64,000 bases of DNA from Diadema setosum. Its lineage: Eukaryota; Echinodermata; Echinoidea; Diadematoida; Diadematidae. The position numbers were made by a program, and so were the translations under genes. Location: contig CM067062.1 in assembly GCA_033980235.1 (NCBI GenBank), positions 15,465,801 through 15,529,800 on the forward strand, read 5' to 3'. Shown here piece after piece: positions 51,201 to 63,000 of this stretch; within the stretch, counting starts at the first letter, position 1; every line of letters begins with the position of its first letter. Below the pieces are notes generated by a model, which worked only from the letters and a program-made list of their open reading frames with translations, had not been told where the DNA came from and did no database searches.

Positions 51201-54200
51201 TCTAAGATGGCCGCCGCCCGTTGCTAGGATACGGATTAATTTTGAATAACTTTAGTTAAGAATATCAAATTACCATAAAAATTGTATCATATTAAAGAGA
51301 ATTAGATTTCCTACAAGTTAATGCCCCGTTTTATGTAATAAATAGTTGTTGTTATGAAATAATAAGGAAGGAAGGATTTTTTTTAATACATTTTTTCCCA
51401 AGAAATACAGATTTCAGTAATGTTTTTTCCATACATTTAATTTCTGTTTACAAATAACATCGGAATTTTCCTTAAGTTAAACCCCATAAATAAGTATTAT
51501 TCTGTGAAAGCGGCTATTCAATACACCAATGTCTTAAAAAGTTACACGACATTAAAGGGAAAAGGTTCAATACGGTTATATACAGAAATTTAAGGGTAAT
51601 GTCGACGGCCGCACTTGCGTAACGCGTGTAATACTATAATAATCAACGGCGTAAATCCATACTGAGGAGTGGGGGGGATGGTCACCATCACCACGATTAC
51701 AAGCCCATAACCGGACCGGCGCAGCTTTTTTTTTTTTTTTTTTTTTGGGGGGGGGGGGGGGAGAAGCTTTGTGCCCCCTCCCCCCCCCCCCCCCACACAC
51801 ACACTTTACAGGGATCGGATACCCCACTCTTTTGCATGAACAACATAAAGACCTTTTGTTCTTGTTGCTTTTTTTTTTTTGTTGAAAATCAGACCTTAAA
51901 AGTATGAAAACATTTGTGGTTTTTTTTTTGGAAATATCTGTGAGAGGGAGCGGAACGACCGAACGGGGGAAGGGTGTGTATGGGGGGGGGGGGGGGGGGG
52001 GTATCCCTCTCCCACACGAGGAAGATTTTGCATTTTCAGACCTGAAATTCAGCGATCTGGTGCTCACTTGTGGTGAAAATTTTGTTTTCTTTTCTTTAAA
52101 AAAAACAATAAGAAAATGAAATATTCACAATATATTATTGAATGACAAAATCCTGGTATTTCAGCTCTTGCTGTGCGACATCACTGTGAAGGCCTAATTA
52201 TGGGGCCTATCATCGGCGTAGACAGGATTTGATCTTAGGAGGAGCGGTTATGTGAGGGAACGAATCAAGCGAGGGGGGAGGGTATGGTAGGGGGGTTTCC
52301 CCCTCCTACGGTGAAATCTCTTTGCGTTGAAAATTTTGGCATTTTTCAGTCCACAACTGCCGTTTGTAGCTATATTCTTCGCTTTGGAAATTAAGGGGGG
52401 CACACCAGGCGCAACTGCTGTCAATCACTGGCAGCAACATCAGGAGAATGGCATAGCGATTAAATGCGAGCGAGCGGAGCGAGCGAGCATGAAAATTTTA
52501 ACATTTTACAGTCTAAAAACTGCCGTTTGTAGCTATATACTTTTTCGCTTTGGAAATGAAGGGGGCCGCATCAGGCGCAACTGCTGGCAATTACTGGCAG
52601 CAACATCAGGAGAATTGCATAGCAGTTAAATGCGAGCGAGCGGGGCGAGCGAGCTTGAAAATTTTGACATTTTACAGTCCAAAGACTGCCGTTTGTGGCT
52701 GTATTTTTTCGCTTTGGAAATTATGGGGGCACACCGGGCGCAACTGCCGGCAATCGGGCAGCAACATCAGAATGGCATAACGATTAAATGCGAGCGAGCG
52801 ATGCGAGTGAGCTTGAAAATTTCGATATTTTACAGTCCTACATGTCCTTTGTGGCTGTACTAGTATTTTTTCGCTTTGGAAATTAAGGGGGGGGGGGGGG
52901 CGCGCACCGGGGGGGGGGGGGGCGCACCGAGCGAGCTTGAAAATTTTGACATTTTACAGTCCAAACACTGCCGTTTGTAGCTATAATTTTCGCTTTGGAA
53001 ATTAAGGGGGGCACACCGGGCGAAAACTGCTGGCAATTACTGGCAGCAACATCAGGAGAATGGAATAATGATTAAATGCGAGCGAGCGAAGCGAAATGGA
53101 AAATTTTGACATTTTACAATCCCCAAACTGCCGTTTGTAGCTATATTTTTCGCTTTGGAAATTAAGGGTGCGCACCGGGCGAAAACTGCTGGCAATTACT
53201 GGCAGCAACATCAGGAGAATGGAATAATAATTAAATGCGAGCGAGCGAAGCGAGCAAGCTTAAAAAATTTGACATTTTACAGTCCCCAAACTGCCGTTTG
53301 TAGCTATATTTTTCGCTTTGGAAATTAAGGGGGACGCACCTGCTCACAATCACTGGCAGCAACATTAGGAGGATGGCATAGCGATTAAATGCGAGCGAGC
53401 GGAGCGAGCGAGCATGAAAATTTTAACTTGGAAGACTGCCGTTTGTGGCTATACTTTTTCGCTTTGGAAATTATGGGGGCACACCAGGCGCAACTGCCGG
53501 CAATCAGGCAGCAACATCAGAATGGCATAACGATTAAATGCGAGCGAGCGAAGCGAGTGAGCTTGAAAATTTTGATATTTTACAGTCCCACATGTCCTTT
53601 GTGGATGTATACTAGTATTTTTTCACTTTGGAAATTAAGGGGGGGGGGGGGGGCGCACCGGGCGAAAACTGCTGGCAATTACTGGCAGCAACATCAGGAG
53701 AATGGCATAATGATTAAATGCGAGCGAGCGAAGCGAATGAACTTGAACATTTTGACATTTTCCAGTCCCAAAAACTGTCGTTTGCGGCTGTATTTTTTCG
53801 CTTTGGAAATTAAGGGGGCGCACCGGGCAAAAACTGTTGGCAATTACTGGCAGCAACATCAGGAGAATGGCGTAATGATTAAATGCGAGCGAGCGAAGCG
53901 AGCGAGCTTCAAAATTTTGACATTTGACAGTCCAAAAACTGCCGTTTGTTGCTATATTTTTCGCTTTTGAAATTAAGGGGGCGCACCGGGCAAAAACTGC
54001 TGGCAATTACTGGCAGCAACATCAGGAGAATGGAATAATAATTAAATGCGAGCGAGCGAAGCGAGTGAGCTTGAAAATTTTGACATTTTCCAGTCCTAAA
54101 AACTGTCGTTTGTAGCTATATTTTCGCTTTGGAAATTAAGGGGGGGGGGGGGGACGCACCGGGTGCACCTGCTGTCAATCACTGGCAGCAACATCAGGAG

Positions 54201-57032
54201 AGTGGCATAGCGGTTAAATGCGAGCGAGCGGATCGAGCGAGCTTTAAAATTTTAAAATTTTACACTCCAAAAACTGCCGTTTGTAGCTATATTTTTCGCT
54301 TCAATTGTTTGTCTCACTTTAATTTGAGAACCATACCCCCCCCCCCCCCCATCGACGCCTCTATACATATTAGGTTGCTTTTGTTAAGTGAAAGATCTGC
54401 TGCACACTCTTTGATAAATTAGGGAATATACGTCTATGTCAAAAGTGTACAAAGTTTATCCCTTATCCTGTATAGCGGACCTTTTGCATGTTCATGATTG
54501 CAATACAACGATCTGGTGCATAGTTCTGGCGATATTTGGACAATTTTCCATTAAGAAAGTTCGAGATTTGTCCTCATCTCAGGAATTGCTTGGGGGATAA
54601 AATAATGATTACTGTCTGTCTAAACACTTCCTTTGGGGCGGGGCAAATGCCCCTTTGCCCCCCATAGATTCGACGTCCCTGATCTTCCCTTGGTATGCCC
54701 ATAGATGTATCCTGACTGAGTCATCAGTCACTGTCGTTTCTCAGGAATGATTCAGGAAATGGAGGGGATTCAATTATGGCGATAAAGTTGTTGTTATTGT
54801 TTGTTTGTATGTTTTCGTATATATATTTTGCAGATGGTCCCCAGTTACTCGCGTCATAGCATGTTTACATGTAGACCTATACTATTTGACGTTGTCAACG
54901 CCTGAGCCATACCTTACAGTGTATGTCGATGTTACTTTCTTCGCGAGCGAGCGAAGCGAGCGAGCGCTTGAGAAAATCATACATTTTCCTACAAGATAGA
55001 ATACTGTTCAGCTCTGTTACCTGTCTGAAGGCCGGCGTACAAACGTCATGCAATATGCCAAAATTGTTACAATCACATTTCTGCTTCCTCCATTTTTCCC
55101 CTAAAAATTCAGGGGGGGATGATTGTACAGGCCATCCCCCCTCCTCCATTTCAGGGGGGGATATATCCCCCCCATCCCCCCGGGATTTACGCCCATGATA
55201 ATAATCATTGCAAGTATGAGACCCTATCACTTCTTACATCCAAATTATTGATTAAATATCATTAAATCTTGTGGAACATGAAAACAAATTAAATTTTTTA
55301 TTCGCTATCACCTTTGATCTACTCAGCTTCACTTTTAGTTTACGTCTTTTTTCATCAAAATATTAATCAAACTTCTCTTCATCAACTCTCATTCTTCTGA
55401 TCATCTTCACACACATACTCACACCTCCAGTATCGCACACAGGCATTCATGCAGGGGAAATGAGCTCAGTCATGAATTTCGTGAATTTATTCAATACGCC
55501 ATTAATGCATTCATGGAACATCAAACTCGAATGCTTTATTTAGATGTCGAAATAAGAGTTACATGTATACCGCACAAGCGAAATATTTCTCACCATGCTC
55601 TAGCATGAAATCAATTTATTTTTTTAAGATAAGATCGCACATACGTGTTCTCATTCTTTGGTGGTTCGCCTGATGGTTTTTAAACATATTGCTCATACGT
55701 TTATTATTGCCAAGAAACTAATAGATATATTACAAATACCAAGGAATGGCATTGATAAAAACGAATAGTTGCAAGTCAAATCCAGTCGCTTTCAAATTCT
55801 GTGGGTTTCTTTTTTTTTATAAAAAATGATTTCATGCACTTAACTTTATTACATGGGTTGATTTAAATGCAATACAACGTAAACTTGGTTGTTAAATCCG
55901 TTAGGAGTGACTAATAATCAATATTATGCAAAAATGAGAGAGAGAGAGAAAAAAATGTTATGGTTAAGTAGACCTTAATGCATGGATCTATAAAACATGA
56001 GGGAAATGTCTGAGGTAACAATAACTATGCATGCGTGTATGTATGTGTGCATGTATATACTATAACTATGTATATATAATATATCTATATCTATATATAA
56101 ATATATATATATATCACGTTTATATTTATGCAGGTTTGTATACTTTTGTGTTGTGTGTGTTTGCGTTCAAGGATGTATGTGTATGACTAATGTGTTAAAC
56201 ATTATAGACATATTCAGAGTGTAAATGTTTAACCACAACGAATACAATATTTTCATGTTTTCCACAGAAATTAGTTGCTAAAATGATTTGAAGTGTATCT
56301 GCTATAGGCGCATCTGACATGCAATCCACTTTTAGAGCGCATGTAAGTTCCGCTGGAATAACATTTTAACTCATGCATGAATTAAATAAACCATCCAATG
56401 TTTTCAGATATCCATGCCCTACTCGTCCGCTGGTCCTTTTTAGATAGAGTAACTATAAATGTGCATTATCGATACCCAAAAGATTATTGACATTGCACGT
56501 TAAACACTTTCACTAGGTTGCCATTGTGTCGCGAGTCTCGATATGCTAATCACATGTATACTATCTACCACAAATCGATTCTTAGTCTACGAGTGACCGT
56601 CGTGATCTTATCATGGCTTATCACATCTTGAGGTCTATGGTGGTAATCGTGTTGATCGTAGAAGAATTATTGGACTGTTCGAAAAATTACTACGATCAAC
56701 ACAATGTCTTTGACTGACATCAAGATTTGATTATCTGATGATCAGCACGATTAGTCCCCGAGTAAGACCACGATTTCGGGCGAATCGAGAAAGTGGACCC
56801 AGCTTAGTGAATTCCACGAGAGTGGTAACGTACCATAAGGATAATCAACACGACAGTTTCAATACCGTACATATCAATATTTACATATCTTCAAAGATTA
56901 CTTCACCTATGTAATCTAGATTCTTTTGTATGCCTCCGCCAAGAAGTGGTGCCGGAGGCATTATGTTTTCGGGTTGTCCGTCCTTCCGTCCGTCCTTCTC
57001 TCCGTCCGTAATGAATTTTGCGGACAGCGTAA

Positions 57033-57078
<46 letters not shown>

Positions 57079-60000
57079 AATTTGGCATGTATGTGTATTG
57101 GGGGTGAAATTCTGCCTATCAACTTTTGGGTGCACATGCTCAAGGTCAAAAGTCAAAAGGTCGAGGTCAAATGCTTAAAATTTCACTATTTCCCTCATAT
57201 CTCTGCAATGCCTAAAGATATTTTCTTGAAACTTACTGTATACAGGTATTACCCAATTAAAATTCACTGGTAAAAGTTTGGGGTGATAAGGTTAAGGTCA
57301 AATGTGAAAAGGTCAAGTGAAAATGTTAAAATTTTACTTTTTTTCTCTTTATCTTGGATATTGTTCAAGGTATCTTCATGGAACATAGTATATATTATGC
57401 ATGTACTGACTGGAAGTGATTATCTAGGGAATTTGGGGTTCATGGGGTCAAAGGTCAAGGGCAACACTTCAAAATTTTACTATTTCCCTCATATTTATGC
57501 AATGCCAGCAGGACTTTTTTTTAAACTTGGTGTATGCATGTATAACCCAAAATAGAGATTCTCTGGCAATTTCTTTTTTTTTTTTGCAAAAAAGGTCAAA
57601 GATCAAAGATCAAGAGAAAGTGCTGAACTTGCTTCTTCCTCCATGTCTCGGAAGTACATATTTATGCATGTTCTGCCTGACAGTGATTCTCTTATGAATT
57701 TTAGGGTCAAAGGCCAGATGAAAATGGTAACAATTTTCTACACAATACAAAAATTGCACTTTTTCTCCATACCTTGAAAATTACTTAATGCATAAACTTA
57801 TGAAAGGGCCAAAGTCAAGTTAATGTCCTAAAATCCCCAAATACATGCTCTCCTATTCATCCAATTAGACCTAGGTCAAGGAAGGTGACCATTTTGAATT
57901 TTGAATGGAAACAATGTCATTATCGTTTTCAAATTCCCAGTAACAGGGCATTTAATCTTGTTGCTTTCGCGTGGCCTTTCTTTCTATAATATACAAGAAG
58001 TAAATTTGTTATTGCTTTCAGCAATAACAAATTTGGGCCCGTTTATCTATATCATGACGAACCTCCGAAATAACGAACCTTTGGGGAAAAAAAAAATGAA
58101 CCTTCGGAATAATAAACTGTAACCAATATTGTTATATTGTACAAGCTTTAACGCCGTCATCTATTAACCTACTATATTACTACTTTCACTCTTTGAAAGG
58201 AAACACGCCAACAACCAACGACACAACAGGAATGGAAACAATGTCAATATCGTTTTCAAATTCCCAGTAACAGGGCATTTAATCTTGTTACTTTCGCGTG
58301 GCCTTTCTTTCTATAATATACAAGAAGTAAATTTGTTATTGCTTTCAGCAATAACTAATTTGGGCCCGTTTATCTATATCATGACGAACCTCCGGAATAA
58401 CGAACCTTTGGGGGAAAAAAATGTACCTTCGGAATAATAAACTCTGACCAATATTGTTATATTGTACAAGCTTTAACGCCGACATCTATTAACCTACTAC
58501 TACTTTCACTCTTTGAAAGGAAACACGCCAACAACCAACGACACAACAGGAATGTAAACAATGTCATTATTGTTTTCAAATTCCCAGTAACAGAGCATTA
58601 ATCTTGTTACTTTCGCGTGGCCATTCTTTCTATAATATACAAGAAGTAAATTTGTTATTGCTTTCAGCCGGCAGCATAGCTTTCGATGGTTTGTGATATC
58701 ATTAGAATTAAAACATTAAGCTCTCCATAGCTGACAATTGTAAAGTAGTAGCCCGCCAAAGTTGGATTACCTTTTTTTTGATACGCACTGTATAACCTGA
58801 AAAAAACAAAAACAGATTTATTGGGTTTTTATCAATTGTACATTATAGCCACTCATATAATGATGTATTGTTTGAGTTAGTCTTCGTACACCACTTAATT
58901 ACCAACTGCTAATAATAGTCGTAATCTTCGTTGTAATATTAAACTAGAAATGTCGCTATGACGACTGGTATGCCTCCGCCATAATGCATGATTCTCCTAA
59001 TAGGTCTATAGTACATGTGGACAATGTGTGATTACATTTTCACAAAATTGGCAAAATATTATAATGGCATGCTTGTCACAAATGTGTTGAATGGTCACCT
59101 TCCTTGTAGGTTTAATTGGATGAATAGGAGAGCATGTATTTCACTTGATCTTTGACCTTTGACCTATCGTAGATTTTTTTTTTTTTTTTTTGGGGGGGGG
59201 GGGGTGCACGGGGACCATTTCTGAAGAATTTATGATGTAACCCAGTATGGGCCGACAGGAACTACACAGATACTTCCCTTCATTTTGTTATGAAAAAATA
59301 AGATAGCCATGTTTCATTTTAAACTCTGAAAGGCCATTTAACAAGTTTTTTTTTTTTTTTATTTCTAAGGGCTTTTAGCATAAGATTCTTCTTTTTTTTT
59401 TCACTTTCATCTTCCAATAAGAGGAAACTGTCACGTAAATGTTTTTTCTTTAACTTTTTAATATCAGATAAGTTGTGATTAATTTCACGTTCTTGGAGGG
59501 AATCCAAAAAGACAAGAAACTGCTCATATGGGAAGCTGAATGGATTGAGTTTGGTAACACAGAATAGAAAAAAAACATGTTTATTTCATATAAGGAATAG
59601 AAAGTGTAATTTTTCTTTCTTTCTTCGCCGATTTCGATGAGATTTGATCAATAGATAGCAGTGATCTACAACAAACCCCACATACAGAACCTACGCAATT
59701 GCGCGCGGAGACATTATAACCCTTAGATATTGCTGTAAAACCTATTGAACCATATTCCCTTTAATGTCGTGTAACTTTTAAAGGAATTGATGTATTGGAA
59801 AGCCGTTTTCACATGATAATAGCTATGTTTGGGGGATAATTATAGGAAAATTCAAATGCTATTTGTAAATGCATATTAAATGTATGGAAAAGAACATTAT
59901 AACCAAATTCCGGATCTTTTTAGAAAAATGCTAAAAAACATAATTCCTTCCTTAATATTTCATGACAACATCTATTTATCCCATCAAATGGGGTATCAGC

Positions 60001-63000
60001 TTGTAGGAAATTTAATTCTCTTCAAAATGATACCATTTTTATGGTAATTTGTTATTCCTAACTAAAGTTATTCAAAAATAATCCGTCTCCTAGCAACGGG
60101 CGGCGGCCATCTTAGAAATATGCAAATTAGACGCGCGCGCAACCTTTTTTTCCACTGGCGACAACCGGATTCGGAAAATACAGGTTCTCACGATCTTCGA
60201 ACATATCGTAGAATTTTGTTTTAGGGGGGGTGCACGGGGACCCTTTCTGGCTGCTAGACTATTATGTCCGTAGGAAGGAAAGTGTGACAGCGTCTGGTGA
60301 CATTTTCATGATCGTCATGATTATCATGGTCTTATCTTATTTTATCAACCCTCACTATATATCCCAAATCTTCCAATGTGAGTCAAATATGAAGTATAAT
60401 CGATATTGGCATCATTTTCTTGTCTAAAGCTGTCAAATTATGACTATTTTGATTTTAACTCCGAGCCTGCACATCCGCGGAGATAGAGAGGAAAAAATAC
60501 GAAATAAGGCAGAGATGGGTAGCATAACTCCTTCGGATGGAATTTCTGATCAAGGAGACTTCCCCTAACTAAGACACGTCCCCTTCCCTTTACGTGCCTA
60601 CCATAATTTTATGACGTATGGTTACATCTTGACATATTTCACCTACTAATTAGAAGATTCCTCGCTGCCTCGAATCAATAAGGTACTGTTGCATGTAGCA
60701 TGTAGCTTAATATACCTACTGTAAAACACATTACACATGTGTCAGAGCTCTCCTACAGTTCTTCCGTTCTTCTTTATCAAGAGACCGCATTTGTTGAAAT
60801 TTTGAATGACAGGCAAAGTTGACAACTAGATTAACACCACATGACATCCATGTCATTAGACTTTTACGAACTTTCGCAATTGTGTTTTGCAAGAGGTGTA
60901 CTTTAGGGCGTTGCCTTAAATAACGATACTGCACCATAGCCTGTGATTGTTCTTTTCAGTATTTTTGAATATCAGTGATTATGCATCGAAAAACATGAAA
61001 TACATCTAAATTCAAAATTGTTTTATAATTTGAGGTCGAGAAGACAAAAGTGTCGAAACGAAAACCAGAATACCGAAAATCACAAAGGGGCGGTGGTCTA
61101 ATTACTCCGAAACCGCCAACAGCGGGAAACAAAGATAGAAAAGTATAGGGCTCATTTTCCCGATGCTACCCTATACGTACACCGACAGCTTATCCTAACC
61201 TTCCAGTAAATTGTGTGTCGACCCATTTAGTAGGAGTACTTTTACATTCGAACTTCAGTCGGTTTTCATTGTATTTGTCTGCCGTCTTACCATTATTTCG
61301 TCACAAATGAACTCTCCCGTGGTAAAACTATACCAGTGCGTTTGATTTTGCTTATGATTAAAACGAAACCTCAAAAATGCCACATCGCTATTTTCCCTTA
61401 CCATTTTTTTTCTCTTTTTTTTTGCCAATTGTATGGAACCAAGCACAGTGTAGAAGTAATCTTGCCAAAGATAAATTTTACTTACGCAGAGATATGTGAA
61501 AAGAGACATTTAAAGAGACATAGGACGTGAATTCTAAGGCCAATATGAGTACAGACGAAATGTTCCTTCAAGAGCCCAGGAACGAGAAAATAAAACAACA
61601 CAAAAACAAACATACAAACAAACAAACAAAAGTTTTGAATCAACACCCTGGTCCCCTTGGCCTTTATCATTATTGATGATGGAAATGTGTTTGATTCAAA
61701 TGTGACACAATAGAAGGACCCTTGGACAAGAGTAATTGGAAAGTTGGATAAAACGGAGACTCGACGATATTGGGCGTAGTCTTTAGGCACATATTGTATA
61801 GTAGAGTTTCTGCCATTTGTTCGTTTGTTTGTTAGTTACATATGTAGTTATTTTGTTAGTTAGCTGGTTAGTTTTTTTTTTTAGTTAGTTAGTTAGTTAG
61901 TTTTTTGTTTGTTTGTTTTGTTGTTACTTCATCATTGGCCTCCGAGGACTTTTACCACGGAGTGAAGTCACAAATAAATTCAACCAAGTACCGGCGGAAC
62001 CCCCGGGCATTGTCACACTCTGTATGACCTTAATAATGATCACATGACATTGAATCGTCACCTAGTACGATCACGTGATGTGTTCATTCCTATTGTAGTC
62101 TCGTGTCAAGCACCATTATCACCAAAGTTGAGGAACCACTGCGGCTCAGTGAATATAAGACAATGGAGTTTTGATTGTGATGCCCCTGATTCAAGTCTGC
62201 TTGTAGCAGTGATTATGTCCTATATCAGGCAAGGTACCGCAGCAGTCCTATATCCTCATTGCTCAGTCTTTCAGACGGGATTGGTAACTGTCTGTCTCGT
62301 ACCATTTTCTGGTTTCTATTTCATTGACCTGCACATACTAAACCTGATCGGGGAGTCGGAAAAAAAAAACAACAACAACAACCCAACGTTATGTCAAAGG
62401 ACGTAGGCACATGATGGGATTCGAACTCGATACCTCCCATTGAAAGTCATGAGTCCTATCCACTATTCAACAGTGCCGCCACTGATAACAATGCTTCATT
62501 TCCATACACTGAAAAAAAAAACAAGCAAATGAGACTCTTACTTTCATTGACTTTTGTTTAAACAAAACTCAAGTTTGATGTCGTTGATCCAACACGACTG
62601 ACGTTTCCTGTCCAATAAATCGCATCTCAAAGTAAAATCTAACTGTGGATGTGTGTCTGATGTCTAATCTGTCCATAGAACTACATGCAGAAGTACCAGG
62701 GCCTCCCCTTGAACGACCCATCCAGCGTCGAGAGACTGATCAGCCATGCCGACATGGCCGCATCCGTTCGCAACATGCAGCTGTACATGGATGTGCCCCT
62801 GACGGGCCGCGTTGACGAAGCGACTCTGGCGAAGATGCGCCAACCACGATGTGGCGTTCCCGACCCGTCGGGCCAGGATAGCGACGGACACGTCCTCGGT
62901 GGAAGAATGCGCAGATACGCACACACCGGTGGCAAATGGACAAAGAGAAAGCTGACATTCCGGTATGTTGCAATGAGAAAATCATACCAACCTCACGTCC

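Noticed and set aside
51576..52067. 163-codon open frame on the minus strand
   Set aside because: Pro, Lys and Gly runs from C, T and G homopolymers; no protein-like segment.
53389..53970. 193-codon open frame
   Set aside because: Entirely inside the 52.3-54.3 kb tandem array and internally repetitive.
52320..54300. CRISPR-like or centromeric satellite
   Set aside because: Direct units of about 160 bp, only about twelve, in an intron; fits a local tandem duplication of transposon ends.
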